50,887 nucleotides of DNA from CAZRZN01 sp964604565 (GCA_964604565.1 CAZRZN010000005.1:1-50887); one strand, 5' to 3'; positions 33,371 through 42,549 are shown, counted from the first letter of the stretch. Translations and numbers: made by a program. Notes: generated by a model not told the origin, from the letters alone.

Positions 33371-34285
33371 ATGTCGAGCAGGGCACTCCCGAAAGTGGCG
33401 GTGTTGATGGGCGGCCCCTCGGCAGAACGGGAGGTGTCGCTTGTTTCCGGGCGCGAATGCGCCGCCGCTTTGAGGGGCGAAGGCTATCAGGTGATCGAAC
33501 TGGACGCGGGGCCGGATGTGTCTGCGCGGCTGTCCGAAATTGCCCCTGACGTGGTTTTCAACGCATTGCATGGCCGATGGGGCGAAGATGGCTGCATTCA
33601 GGGCCTGCTGGAGTGGCTGCGGCTGCCCTATACGCATTCTGGTGTGTTGTCGTCCGCCCTTGCCATGGACAAGGAAAAGACCAAGGCGAGTTACCGCGCC
33701 GCCGGTCTGCCCGTTGCTCAAAGCCTGCTTGCGGCCAAGGCCGACGTCATGGCCGATCACGTCATGGCCCCGCCCTACGTGGTCAAGCCCTACAATGAGG
33801 GGTCTTCTGTCGGGGTTTATCTGGTGGATGTGGCCGCGAAGGGTCCGCCGGTCTTGGCGGCGGATATGCCCGATGTCGTCATGGTCGAGGCCTTTGTGCC
33901 CGGACGTGAACTGACGGCGACGGTCATGGGGGACCGTGCGCTTGGCGTGACGGATATCCTCACCGATGGTTGGTACGACTATGATGCCAAGTATACGGCG
34001 GGCGGCTCTTGCCATGTCTGCCCCGCCGAGATCCCGACCGAGATCTACGATGCCTGTCTGGACCATGCCTTGCGCGCCCATGAGGTGCTGGGCTGTCGGG
34101 GCGTGACCCGCACCGATTTCCGCTGGAACGAAACGCTCGGCATTGCCGGGCTGATCCTGCTGGAGACCAACACACAGCCGGGGATGACGCCCACGTCCCT
34201 GTCGCCGGAACATGCCGGGCTGGCGGGCCTGACCTTTGGCCAGTTCTGCGCCTGGATGGTGGAGGATGCCTCATGCAGCCGTTAG
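33371..34285 (+). CDS. ddl: D-alanine--D-alanine ligase
   Basis: A 304-residue ATP-grasp ligase of the DdlB type, making D-Ala-D-Ala for MurF. Motifs: VLMGGPSAEREVSL, HGRWGEDGCIQGLLE, PYVVKPYNEGSSVGV, VEAFVPGRELTATV and the C-terminal metal-binding LLETNTQPGMT. Its last bases overlap the ftsQ start by 13. The 146 bases before it contain a CGGACC/GGTCCG hairpin (33286-33303) and a TTAA-N7-ATAA sequence. Confidence 0.95.
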   Translation: MSSRALPKVAVLMGGPSAEREVSLVSGRECAAALRGEGYQVIELDAGPDVSARLSEIAPDVVFNALHGRWGEDGCIQGLLEWLRLPYTHSGVLSSALAMDKEKTKASYRAAGLPVAQSLLAAKADVMADHVMAPPYVVKPYNEGSSVGVYLVDVAAKGPPVLAADMPDVVMVEAFVPGRELTATVMGDRALGVTDILTDGWYDYDAKYTAGGSCHVCPAEIPTEIYDACLDHALRAHEVLGCRGVTRTDFRWNETLGIAGLILLETNTQPGMTPTSLSPEHAGLAGLTFGQFCAWMVEDASCSR

Positions 34286-35310
34286 ACTATGGTCACCACG
34301 GCGCGGATTCCGATGACGATCCGCAGATGGCCCGGCTGGACCCGCGCGCCTCTCGACTGAAATACCGCCTTGAACGGCTGATGCTGACGCCGCTTTTTCG
34401 GTTCACCCTGCGCATTGTTCTGCCTCTGGGCTTGTGTGTTGGCGCGGGTGCTGCATGGTTCGCGGTCGACGAAAATCGCGACGCTTTCAACCTCATGCTG
34501 GCAGATGTCCGCGCGGCGGTGGAGGAACGTCCCGAATTTCAGGTCAATCTCATGGCAATCGACGGTGCCCGCGCGCCCGTCGCGGCAGAGATCCGCGCCG
34601 AACTGACGATCGACTTTCCAATCAGCTCGTTCGATCTGGACCTCGATGCCATGCAGCGCCGGGTCAACGCGCTGGATCCTGTGCGCTCCGCCGAATTGCG
34701 CATCCGCGAGGGCGGTGTCCTTCAGGTGGACGTGACCGAACGGCGCCCGGCCCTGCTGTGGCGCACCAGCGAGGGATTGGAACTGCTTGACCGGAACGGG
34801 GTCTTTGCGGGACCGGCAGATGCGCGCGCGGCGCATGTCGGATTGCCCGTGATCGCCGGCGACCTCCTGAGTTCGGCGGAGATGGCCGCACTGAAGCTCC
34901 ACCGCCAGTCCCTCCGAAACGATGGACAGCAGATATCGGACGAGGTCACGGCGCAGGCACGGGACGCGCGCGAAAAGATGCGGCAGGCCGCCGACGAGGC
35001 ATTGCGCCTGCATGGGCTGACCGGCCCGATCCGGGCGCGGCTGCGCGGCTATGAACGCATGGGCGCGCGGCGCTGGGATGTCGTTCTGGACCGGGGCCAG
35101 CGCATCATGCTGCCCGAAACGGGGGCCGAACGGGCGCTGGAATGGGCCATCGCCATGGCCACGACGCCCATGGTGGACCTGCTGTCCCGCGATCTGGTCG
35201 CGGTGGACCTGCGGTTGCCCCGGCGACCCACAATGCGAATGACCGATCAAGCCACGCAGGAGATGTGGCGGATCAAGGCGATTGAGGCTGGTAGGAAAGA
35301 CCTGGAATGA
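34273..35310 (+). CDS. ftsQ: Cell division protein FtsQ
   Basis: A 345-residue bitopic division protein. A cytoplasmic tail rich in acidic residues is followed by one membrane helix (about residues 43-64, FTLRIVLPLGLCVGAGAAWFA), a POTRA domain (VNLMAIDGARAPVAAEIRAEL and onward) and the FtsQ beta domain (VTERRPALLWRTSEGLELLD). FtsQ assembles the FtsQLB complex of the divisome. It overlaps ddl by 13 bases and its stop overlaps the ftsA start (ATGA). N-terminal length is typical of Rhodobacterales. Confidence 0.92.
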   Translation: MQPLDYGHHGADSDDDPQMARLDPRASRLKYRLERLMLTPLFRFTLRIVLPLGLCVGAGAAWFAVDENRDAFNLMLADVRAAVEERPEFQVNLMAIDGARAPVAAEIRAELTIDFPISSFDLDLDAMQRRVNALDPVRSAELRIREGGVLQVDVTERRPALLWRTSEGLELLDRNGVFAGPADARAAHVGLPVIAGDLLSSAEMAALKLHRQSLRNDGQQISDEVTAQARDAREKMRQAADEALRLHGLTGPIRARLRGYERMGARRWDVVLDRGQRIMLPETGAERALEWAIAMATTPMVDLLSRDLVAVDLRLPRRPTMRMTDQATQEMWRIKAIEAGRKDLE

Positions 35311-36491
35311 TCGAGCTTTACGAGTCCCAAAGGGCAATGCGCAACATGCGGCGCGCGGCCATGCAACGTGGCGTGGTGGCCATCCTTGACGTGGGGAGCT
35401 CCAAGATCGCCTGTCTGGTGCTCCGTTTCGACGGCTCCGATCCGTCGGAGGAGGGCATCGGCTCGCTTGCCGGGCAATCCGGTTTTCGGGTGATCGGTGC
35501 GGCGACCACGCGGTCGCGCGGGGTGCGTTTTGGCGAAGTTCACGCCATGAACGAGACAGAGCGTGCGATCCGCACGGCGGTGCAGGCGGCACAGAAAATG
35601 GCCGGTATCCGCGTGGATCATGTGATTGCGACCTTCTCGGGGGCGGACCCGCGCTCTTACGGGCTTGCCGGAGAAGCCGATGTGCAGGGCACCACAGTCG
35701 ACGAACAGGACGTGGCCCGCGTGTTGTCGGCCTGCGACGTGCCAGATTTCGGCCATGGCCGCGAGGTTCTGCACGCGCAGCCGGTGAATTTCGTGCTGGA
35801 TCATCGCACCGGGTTGATCGACCCGCGCGGNNNNNNNNNNNNNNNNNNNNNNNNNNNNNNNNNNNNNNNNNNNNNNNNNNNNNNNNNNNNNNNNNNNNNN
35901 NNNNNNNNNNNNNNNNNNNNNNNNNNNNNNGACAGCGTGCGGATGGGCGGGGATCATGTGACGCGCGATATCTCCAAGGGGCTCAAGGTCTCGATGGCGA
36001 CGGCGGAGCGGATAAAGACCTTTTACGGCGGACTGGTCGCCACCGGCATGGATGATCGCGACATGATCGAGATCGGCGGCGATACCGGCGACTGGGAACA
36101 TGACCGCCGCTCCGTGAGCCGTGCGGAACTGATCGGCATCATGCGCCCGAGAATGGAAGAGATCCTCGAAGAAGTGCGCGTCCGGCTGGATGCCGCGGGC
36201 TTTGAGCATCTGCCCAGCCAGCAGATCGTCCTTACCGGCGGCGCCAGCCAGATCCCCGGTCTGGACGGTCTGGCGTCACGGATCCTTGGCCAGCAGGTGC
36301 GGCTGGGCCGTCCGCTGCGTGTGCACGGGCTGCCACAGGCCGCGACCGGGCCGGGATTTGCCACGGCGGTCGGCCTTTGCCTGTTCGCTGCGCATCCGCA
36401 GGATGAATGGTGGGATTTCGAGATCCCCGTGGACCGGCTTCCGGCGCGTTCGCTCAAACGTGCTGTGCAGTGGTTTCGGGACAATTGGTAG
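35307..36491 (+). CDS. ftsA: Cell division protein FtsA, interrupted by an assembly gap
   Basis: An actin-like membrane-tethering ATPase that recruits FtsZ. The N-terminal part (ILDVGSSKIACLVLRF, IRTAVQAAQKMAGIRVDHV) and the C-terminal part (GGDHVTRDISKGLKV, ERIKTFYGGL, IVLTGGASQIPGL) are intact, ending in a short membrane-targeting amphipathic helix (SLKRAVQWFRDNW). The N run at 35831-35930 replaces the segment that should hold the central ATP-binding strand (a DMGGGTT-like motif) just before DSVRMGGDHV. The visible protein plus 33 unknown residues comes to 394, whereas FtsA usually has about 440, so the true missing stretch is probably about 240 bases. The reading frame across the gap is therefore not proven. 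Confidence 0.9.
   Translation: MIELYESQRAMRNMRRAAMQRGVVAILDVGSSKIACLVLRFDGSDPSEEGIGSLAGQSGFRVIGAATTRSRGVRFGEVHAMNETERAIRTAVQAAQKMAGIRVDHVIATFSGADPRSYGLAGEADVQGTTVDEQDVARVLSACDVPDFGHGREVLHAQPVNFVLDHRTGLIDPRXXXXXXXXXXXXXXXXXXXXXXXXXXXXXXXXXXDSVRMGGDHVTRDISKGLKVSMATAERIKTFYGGLVATGMDDRDMIEIGGDTGDWEHDRRSVSRAELIGIMRPRMEEILEEVRVRLDAAGFEHLPSQQIVLTGGASQIPGLDGLASRILGQQVRLGRPLRVHGLPQAATGPGFATAVGLCLFAAHPQDEWWDFEIPVDRLPARSLKRAVQWFRDNW
35831..35930. other. Assembly gap (100 N) inside ftsA
   Basis: Exactly 100 N, a standard placeholder for a gap of unknown size. The bases on either side share no duplicate end, so real sequence is missing, most likely the central ATPase segment of ftsA. Confidence 0.98.
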
Positions 36492-36923
36492 GGCAATCGG
36501 GTTCGTGTTGAAGAGGCCGGTGAATGCCTGAACTGGGAGCACGCCTCTACCGGAGATTGTTTTGGCCGCAGGCGAAAAAACGGGTGACGCAGCGAAGCTG
36601 ACTTGTTAAACAATCCACACCCGCCCGTGGATAACTCATGACCAACAAAAAGGCGGGATCGGGACGTCGAGCAGGCTCCCAGAAAAAAGAAGCAATTTAT
36701 CTCGGCGCGACCAGTGTGTGGGGCGCGCGTCTTGTGGCGTGCCTTCTCTTGATCACTCCATCTCGTGCCATTGGCAAAACCCTGCTGTTTTCGGTCACGA
36801 AAGCGCCATATTTGGTGGAATTTTTGCGTTTTTCACGTGACGAGAAGGGGTGAAATCGGTAGGATTTACTACAACAGGCCGCAAACAGGCCTGAAACCGG
36901 CAAAAATACAGGCGGATGACATC
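36492..36923. other. ftsA-ftsZ intergenic region
   Basis: The 432 bases between ftsA and ftsZ probably hold dedicated ftsZ promoters. It is AT-richer than its neighbours and contains a DnaA-box-like CGTGGATAA at 36626-36634. A 71-codon open frame from 36638 lacks a ribosome site and recognisable features and is not called a gene. Confidence 0.6.
36626..36634. promoter_or_regulatory. DnaA-box-like site before ftsZ
   Basis: CGTGGATAA matches the reverse complement of the DnaA box (TGTGGATAA) at 8 of 9 bases, about 290 bases before ftsZ. A perfect match occurs before lpxC at 38729. Function is speculative. Confidence 0.35.
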
Positions 36924-38564
36924 ATGGCACTCAACCTCTCCATGCCCGGCCACGACGAACTGAAGCCCCGCATTACGGTCTTCGGCGTGGGTGGGGCAGG
37001 CGGCAATGCCGTCAACAATATGATCGAGAAGCATCTCGAAGGCGTCGATTTCGTCGTTGCCAACACCGACGCGCAGGCGCTGGCCCAAAGCATGGCGCAG
37101 GACCGCGTGCAACTTGGGGTCAAGGTGACCGAAGGACTGGGCGCCGGGGCGCGCGCCAGTGTCGGCGCGGCGGCGGCCGAGGAAAGCATCGAGATGATCG
37201 TGGACCACCTGGCCGGGGCGCATATGTGCTTTATTACGGCGGGTATGGGCGGCGGCACCGGGACGGGTGCGGCGCCGATCATCGCGCAGGCAGCGCGAGA
37301 GCTGGGGGTCCTGACCGTTGGCGTGGTGACCAAGCCCTTCCAGTTCGAGGGCGCCAAGCGGATGAAGCAGGCCGAAGACGGCGTCGAGGCACTGCAACGG
37401 GTTGTCGACACCCTCATCATCATCCCGAACCAGAACCTGTTCCGCCTTGCGAATGAAAAGACCACCTTTACCGAGGCATTCTCCCTGGCTGACGATGTCC
37501 TGTATCAGGGTGTGAAGGGTGTGACCGACCTGATGGTGCGGCCTGGCCTGATCAACCTCGACTTTGCCGACGTGCGCGCGGTGATGGACGAGATGGGTAA
37601 AGCCATGATGGGCACCGGCGAAGGCGAGGGCGAGGATCGCGCGGTTCAGGCGGCCGAAAAGGCGATAGCGAACCCGCTGCTGGACGAGATAAGCCTGAAG
37701 GGCGCAAAGGGCGTGCTGATCAACATCACCGGTGGCCACGATCTGACGCTGTTCGAACTGGACGAGGCGGCAAACCGCATCCGCGAAGAAGTGGACGCAG
37801 ATGCCAACATCATCGTTGGCTCCACGCTGGATGACAACATGGCCGGCATGATGCGTGTTTCGGTGGTTGCCACGGGGATTGACGCTTCGGAAAATGTCGG
37901 TGACATGCCGGTGCCGCGGCGCAAGCTTTCGCAGCCCTTGTCGACGCCTTCTTCCGTGGCCGCAGCCACGCCGACACCCGCAGCCGCCCGGCCGGAGCCG
38001 GAAGAAATGCCCGTTGCCGCACAGGCCCGTGAGCAGGAACCCGAGCCGTCGCTTTTCGGTCAGATGGACGAGCCGGATGCCGCAGAGCCGACGTATTCCC
38101 GCGACTATGACGACGTGATCGAGGATGGCGCCGACGAAGATGGTCTGCCAATGCCGGCCTATCGCCCCCAAGTGACTGAATTCCGCGCGGCACCCGACAC
38201 GATCGAGGCCGATCCGCAGGATTTTGTTGCGCCGCGGGCCCCTGCACCGGGCACGCCCAGCCCGGCGACCTTGGACAAGTTGAAGGCTGCGGCGGCCCGG
38301 TCGCGTGAGGAAACCGGCCGTGCGGCGCCGCCCCCGCAGCAGCAGGCCGCGCCAGCAGCAGAGGAACGGCCGCGCTTCAGCGTCAATTCGTTGATCGGGC
38401 GCATGACCGGTCACGGCGAACATGCCGCGCAGGCACAGCCGCAACCGCGGCGGCAGCAACCCCCAGTCCAAGCACATCGTCCCGCACCAGTGCATGATCA
38501 GGACGCCGAGGCGGAGGACGACCGGATCGAAATCCCTGCGTTCCTGCGTCGTCAGGCCAACTGA
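36924..38564 (+). CDS. ftsZ: Cell division GTPase FtsZ
   Basis: A 546-residue tubulin-like GTPase that forms the Z ring. Motifs: ITVFGVGGAGGNAVNNM, VANTDAQAL, the GTP signature MGGGTGTGAAP, NLFRLAN, and the T7-loop region FADVRAVM. The globular domain (about residues 1-320) is followed by a long Pro/Ala/Gln-rich linker with acidic patches and the conserved C-terminal peptide IEIPAFLRRQAN, which binds FtsA and other partners. The long linker fits alphaproteobacterial FtsZ. The ATG at 36924 gives the family-typical MALNLSMPGHDELKPRI; an in-frame extension upstream to 36765 is not conserved sequence. A strong terminator follows. Confidence 0.97.
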   Translation: MALNLSMPGHDELKPRITVFGVGGAGGNAVNNMIEKHLEGVDFVVANTDAQALAQSMAQDRVQLGVKVTEGLGAGARASVGAAAAEESIEMIVDHLAGAHMCFITAGMGGGTGTGAAPIIAQAARELGVLTVGVVTKPFQFEGAKRMKQAEDGVEALQRVVDTLIIIPNQNLFRLANEKTTFTEAFSLADDVLYQGVKGVTDLMVRPGLINLDFADVRAVMDEMGKAMMGTGEGEGEDRAVQAAEKAIANPLLDEISLKGAKGVLINITGGHDLTLFELDEAANRIREEVDADANIIVGSTLDDNMAGMMRVSVVATGIDASENVGDMPVPRRKLSQPLSTPSSVAAATPTPAAARPEPEEMPVAAQAREQEPEPSLFGQMDEPDAAEPTYSRDYDDVIEDGADEDGLPMPAYRPQVTEFRAAPDTIEADPQDFVAPRAPAPGTPSPATLDKLKAAAARSREETGRAAPPPQQQAAPAAEERPRFSVNSLIGRMTGHGEHAAQAQPQPRRQQPPVQAHRPAPVHDQDAEAEDDRIEIPAFLRRQAN

Positions 38565-38618
38565 CCGGAAAAAATCGTCGTGCGCGGCACGGTCTTGTCG
38601 GAAAATAAACACTTCACG

Positions 38619-38650
38619 AAATCGCCTCCTGCCATGCAGGGGGCGATTTT
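38619..38650 (+). terminator. ftsZ intrinsic terminator
   Basis: AAATCGCC-T-CCTGC pairs with GCAGG-G-GGCGATTT over a 3-base CAT loop, giving a 14-pair stem with one T:G wobble, followed by TTTTGCGTTT. It starts 54 bases after the ftsZ stop and marks the end of the dcw transcript. Confidence 0.85.
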
Positions 38651-38728
38651 GCGTTTCAGGGTGCGCAGCGAACCGTTCACAATTGGCAACATTCCTGCAA
38701 AATCGACGATTTTTGCCCACATTTAGCC

Positions 38729-38737
38729 TGTGGATAA
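38729..38737. promoter_or_regulatory. DnaA box before lpxC
   Basis: TGTGGATAA is an exact reverse-complement match to the DnaA-box consensus TTATCCACA, just downstream of a short inverted repeat and about 215 bases before the lpxC start. Whether DnaA binds here is untested. Confidence 0.45.
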
Positions 38738-38943
38738 CTATCTGTCGCATCCAGGAATAATGTAATAAAAGCAAATGCCTAGTAGCTGGTTTCAGATGTC
38801 TTGGCGGGGAACTGCCGATCCCTGTCGGCGCATGTTTCACACGGTTACAATCTTTGATTTGAGGCTATCCGCCCCCATGCCCTATGCCCGACACCAAAGC
38901 AGGACCCACAATAACGGGCGCCAAGAAACGCAGGGGTAGTATC

Positions 38944-39873
38944 GTGCAAACCACTCTCAGATCGCCGATCACATTTACCGGGACAGGGCTGCACTCCGGG
39001 GCGTCCGCACGGCTGACGATCCATCCCGCCCCCGCAAATCATGGTATCTGGTTCAAGCGCACGGACATTGCTCTGGGGGACAGGTTGATTCCGGCGCGTT
39101 GGGACGTTGTTCAGGCCTCGCCGCTGTGCACGAAGATCGTCAACGGCGCCGGTGTCTTTGTCTCGACGGTAGAGCATGTCATGGCGGCCTTGTCGGGTTG
39201 CGGGGTTCACAATGCCCTGATCGAGATCGACGGGCCGGAGGCGCCGATCCTGGACGGATCTTCGGTGCCCTTCGTCCGTGGCATCATGGCCCGCGGTCTG
39301 CGGGAAATGTCCGCGCCGCTCCGGGCCATCGAAATCCTTGCGCCGGTCGAGGCCGGAACGGACAATGCTTGGGCGCGCCTGTCCCCGGGCGAGGTTGGGC
39401 TTGGACTGTCGATGACGTTTCACATCGCCTTTGCCGACGAGGCCATCGGCGTGCAGTCCAAATCGCTGAATCTGGCCAATGGCGCCTTTGTGCGGGAACT
39501 GTGCGACAGTCGGACTTTCTGTCGCGCGGCGGACGTCGCAGCCATGCGGGCGGCTGGCAAAGCGCTGGGCGGAACTTACGAAAATGCCGTGGTGGTCGAC
39601 GGCGACAAGGTCCTGACACCGGGTGGCCTGCGGCATGCCGACGAAGCGGTTCGGCACAAGATGCTGGACGCTCTTGGCGATCTTGCCCTCGCGGGTGCGC
39701 CGCTGCTGGGCCATTATGAGGGATGCAAGGCGGGCCATGCGATCACCAATGCGCTGCTGCGCGCGCTGTTTGCCCGGCCAGACGCCTATCGCATCGTGTC
39801 TTGTGATGCGGAACAGGCCGCACAACTGCCGGGATCGAGCGTTGCGCGACATGAAATTCCTCAGGTTGCCTGA
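38944..39873 (+). CDS. lpxC: UDP-3-O-acyl-GlcNAc deacetylase LpxC
   Basis: A 309-residue zinc deacetylase, the committed step of lipid A synthesis. The typical start MQTTLRSPITFTGTGLHSG is followed by STVEHVMAAL (zinc His78) and HKMLDALGDLAL (HxxxD zinc ligands). GTG at 38944 is chosen: an AGGGG ribosome site lies upstream and the length matches the usual 300-310. The in-frame ATG at 38884 would add 20 unconserved residues and has no ribosome site. The gene order ftsZ-lpxC-bamD is common in proteobacteria. Confidence 0.94.
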   Translation: MQTTLRSPITFTGTGLHSGASARLTIHPAPANHGIWFKRTDIALGDRLIPARWDVVQASPLCTKIVNGAGVFVSTVEHVMAALSGCGVHNALIEIDGPEAPILDGSSVPFVRGIMARGLREMSAPLRAIEILAPVEAGTDNAWARLSPGEVGLGLSMTFHIAFADEAIGVQSKSLNLANGAFVRELCDSRTFCRAADVAAMRAAGKALGGTYENAVVVDGDKVLTPGGLRHADEAVRHKMLDALGDLALAGAPLLGHYEGCKAGHAITNALLRALFARPDAYRIVSCDAEQAAQLPGSSVARHEIPQVA

Positions 39874-40005
39874 AGCCGAAAATTGGGCAGGCCGATGCGC
39901 ATTAATCGCGCCGTAAGACATTTTGCACCGGGATTTTCTGTGATAGACCCTTCGCAACGGGCGGGGTCACAAGGCCGCGCCGGACGGAGCAGAGGACGAC
40001 CGGGC

Positions 40006-40860
40006 ATGTCTGGGGGCGGATCGCGCAAATTGGTAATCGGGGCTGTTGCGGCATCTATGCTGCTGGTCGGCTGTGACAATTTTCAACGGCGTGAGGTCGG
40101 CCCCGGCGGTGTCCCTCTTGAAAGCTACACCGCGAAGCAGATCTTCGAACGGGGCGAGTACGAACTCACGCGCAACGACGCCGAGGATGCGGCCTTCTAC
40201 TTTGGTGAGGTCGAGCGCCTTTATCCCTACTCGGACTGGGCCAAGCGGGCGCTGATCATGCAGGCCTTCGCCTATCATGACGACAAGGACTATGAGAACG
40301 CGCGGTCCGCGGCGCAGCGATTCATCGACTTTTACCCGGCGGATGACGACGCGGCCTATGCCCAGTATCTGCTGGCGCTGTCCTACTACGATCAGATCGA
40401 ACTGGTCGGCCGGGATCAGGGGCTGACCTTTCAGGCGCTTCAGGCGCTGCGGACGGTGATTGAACGCTACCCCGACAGCGAATATGCGCGGTCGTCGATC
40501 CTGAAATTCGACCTTGCCTTCGACCATCTGGCGGGCAAGGAAATGGAGATTGGGCGCTATTACCTCAAGCGGTCGCACTTTGGGGCTGCCATCAGCCGGT
40601 TCCGGGTCGTCGTGGAGGATTTCCAGACCACGACCCACACGCCCGAGGCGCTGTACCGTCTGATCGAATCTTATCTGTCCCTTGGCCTCTTGAACGAGGC
40701 GCAGACAGCGGGGGCCATCCTTGGCTACAACTACCAGTCGAGCGAATGGTATGAAGATGCCTTTAAACTGCTGACCCGACAGGGGCTGGAGGCAAAGCCT
40801 TTCGGCGACAATTGGCTGGCGGGCATCTATCGCCAGATGGTGAAGGGCGAGTGGTTGTAA
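40006..40860 (+). CDS. bamD: Outer membrane assembly lipoprotein BamD
   Basis: A 284-residue lipoprotein of the BAM complex, which inserts outer-membrane beta-barrels. The signal peptide ends in a lipobox, MLLVGC, with the lipidated Cys at position 23. Five TPR-like helix pairs follow (IFERGEYELTRNDAEDAAFYF; AFAYHDDKDYENARSAAQRFI; and so on), with the characteristic FQTTTHTPEALYRLIESYL. GAGGA lies 9 bases before the ATG at 40006; longer in-frame starts upstream are not supported. Confidence 0.93.
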   Translation: MSGGGSRKLVIGAVAASMLLVGCDNFQRREVGPGGVPLESYTAKQIFERGEYELTRNDAEDAAFYFGEVERLYPYSDWAKRALIMQAFAYHDDKDYENARSAAQRFIDFYPADDDAAYAQYLLALSYYDQIELVGRDQGLTFQALQALRTVIERYPDSEYARSSILKFDLAFDHLAGKEMEIGRYYLKRSHFGAAISRFRVVVEDFQTTTHTPEALYRLIESYLSLGLLNEAQTAGAILGYNYQSSEWYEDAFKLLTRQGLEAKPFGDNWLAGIYRQMVKGEWL

Positions 40861-40896
40861 TAAGGGGTGCGCTAGACCTCCACGCTACGGCTGATC

Positions 40897-42549
40897 ATGC
40901 TACGCGCACTTGAAATCAGGGACATGTTGATCATCGAACGGCTGGAACTGGAGTTTCAGCCGGGTCTCAATGTGTTGACCGGCGAAACCGGTGCGGGAAA
41001 GTCGATCCTGCTGGACTCGCTCGGGTTCGTTCTGGGTTGGCGCGGGCGCGCCGAACTTGTGCGCGCGGGGGCGGAGCAGGGTGAGGTTGTCGCGGAATTC
41101 GATCTGCCGTCGGATCACGCGGCTTGGACCGTTCTGGAAGACGCGGGATTACCTGCTGCGGATGAGCTGATCCTGAGGCGGGTCAACACCCGGGACGGGC
41201 GCAAGACTGGCTGGGTCAACGACCGGCGCGTTTCGGGCGAGGTGCTGCGCCGTTTGTCGGAGACGCTGGTCGAGCTTCATGGGCAGCACGACGATCGCGG
41301 TTTGCTCGACCCGAAGGGACATCGGCCCATCCTCGATCTCTATGCCGGCGCTGCCGAGGCCTTGGCCTTGGTGCGGAGGACATGGCGCGCGGTGGGCGCG
41401 GCCCGCAAGGATCTGAAGGCTGAACAGGCGGCCTTGGAGGCGGTGCAGGCGGAAGAAGAGTTCCTGCGCCATGCGGTTGACGAACTGGACAAACTGTCAC
41501 CCGAAGAGGGTGAGGAGGCGGAGCTGGACCTGCGGCGCAGGTCGATGCAAGGGGCCGAGAAGATCCGCGAGGATATTGCCCAGGCCTCAAGCGCGCTTGG
41601 CTACGACGGGGCGGAAGGTGCCATGTCCAACGCGCTGCGGTGGCTGGAGGACGCGTCGGAGAATGCGGACGGTCGGCTCGAGGCGCCGATCGCGGCCCTG
41701 GGGCGCGCCATGGCCGAATTGGACGAGGCCGCGCGTGGAGTGGCAGATTGCCTTGAGGCGCTGGACTTCAATCCGCTTGAGCTGGAAGAGGCGGAGGAAA
41801 GGTTGTTTGCCATTCGAGGACTGGCGCGCAAGCATCAGGTCATGCCGGATGCGCTGCCGGGGCTGGCGGCGGACCTGTCCGGCCGTTTGGCCGCGCTGGA
41901 CGCGGGAGAGGCGCGGATAGGCGCGTTGCGCGCGGCGGTGAAAGAGGCGGAAGCGGCCTATGGCGACGCGGCCTCGGCACTGACGGCGCTGCGTCGCGAG
42001 GCGGCGGCGCGGCTGGATATCGCGGTGGCGGCGGAATTGGCGCCGCTGAAAATGGAACGCGCGGTTTTCCATACGGAGGTGTCGGCCGCCACGGAGGGGC
42101 CGGAGGGACGCGACGCGGTTGCCTTTACCGTGGCGACCAATCCGGGCGCGCCGGCCGGGCCGTTGAACAAGATCGCCTCGGGCGGGGAATTGTCACGCTT
42201 TCTCCTCGCGTTGAAGGTCTGCCTGACCGAAGCGCAGGGCCGGGGGGCGACCATGATCTTCGACGAGATCGATCGCGGCGTCGGCGGGGCAACGGCCGCG
42301 GCGGTCGGGCGTCGTCTGAAGGCGCTGTCCGATGGCGGGCAGGTGCTTGTGGTGACCCATTCGCCGCAAGTGGCGGCGCTGGGTGGGCATCACTGGCGCG
42401 TCGCCAAGCGGGTCGAAGGTGAGGTGACCCTGTCCGAAGTGCTGCCGCTGGCCGAGGAGGATCGCGAGGACGAGATAGCGCGAATGCTGTCCGGCGATAC
42501 GGTGACGCATGAGGCACGTGCGGCGGCCCGGGCGCTTTTGAAGGCCTGA
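40897..42549 (+). CDS. recN: DNA repair protein RecN
   Basis: A 550-residue SMC-like ATPase for double-strand-break repair. Walker A GETGAGKSILLDSL lies near the N-terminus, two coiled-coil arms in the middle (residues about 150-370), and a C-terminal signature (KIASGGELSRFLLALK), Walker B (MIFDEIDRGVGG) and D-loop/H-loop region (VVTHSPQVAALG). Length is normal. It starts 36 bases after bamD and may be co-transcribed with it, as in many alphaproteobacteria. Confidence 0.96.
   Translation: MLRALEIRDMLIIERLELEFQPGLNVLTGETGAGKSILLDSLGFVLGWRGRAELVRAGAEQGEVVAEFDLPSDHAAWTVLEDAGLPAADELILRRVNTRDGRKTGWVNDRRVSGEVLRRLSETLVELHGQHDDRGLLDPKGHRPILDLYAGAAEALALVRRTWRAVGAARKDLKAEQAALEAVQAEEEFLRHAVDELDKLSPEEGEEAELDLRRRSMQGAEKIREDIAQASSALGYDGAEGAMSNALRWLEDASENADGRLEAPIAALGRAMAELDEAARGVADCLEALDFNPLELEEAEERLFAIRGLARKHQVMPDALPGLAADLSGRLAALDAGEARIGALRAAVKEAEAAYGDAASALTALRREAAARLDIAVAAELAPLKMERAVFHTEVSAATEGPEGRDAVAFTVATNPGAPAGPLNKIASGGELSRFLLALKVCLTEAQGRGATMIFDEIDRGVGGATAAAVGRRLKALSDGGQVLVVTHSPQVAALGGHHWRVAKRVEGEVTLSEVLPLAEEDREDEIARMLSGDTVTHEARAAARALLKA

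Larger units (their letters stand above)
38565..38943. other. ftsZ-lpxC intergenic region
   Basis: After the ftsZ terminator this 379-base region contains a GCAAAATCG/CGATTTTTGC inverted repeat near 38697-38716, a perfect DnaA-box sequence at 38729-38737 and AT-rich sequence to about 38870. It must hold the lpxC promoter. No gene was recognised. Confidence 0.6.

Noticed and set aside
36638..36853. 71-codon ORF in the ftsA-ftsZ gap
   Set aside because: No ribosome site, no domain, and lies in the presumed ftsZ promoter region; kept only as a remote possibility.
36795..38840. 681-codon minus-strand ORF antisense to ftsZ
   Set aside because: Covers ftsZ and its terminator; translation is unlike any protein and is explained by ftsZ codon bias.
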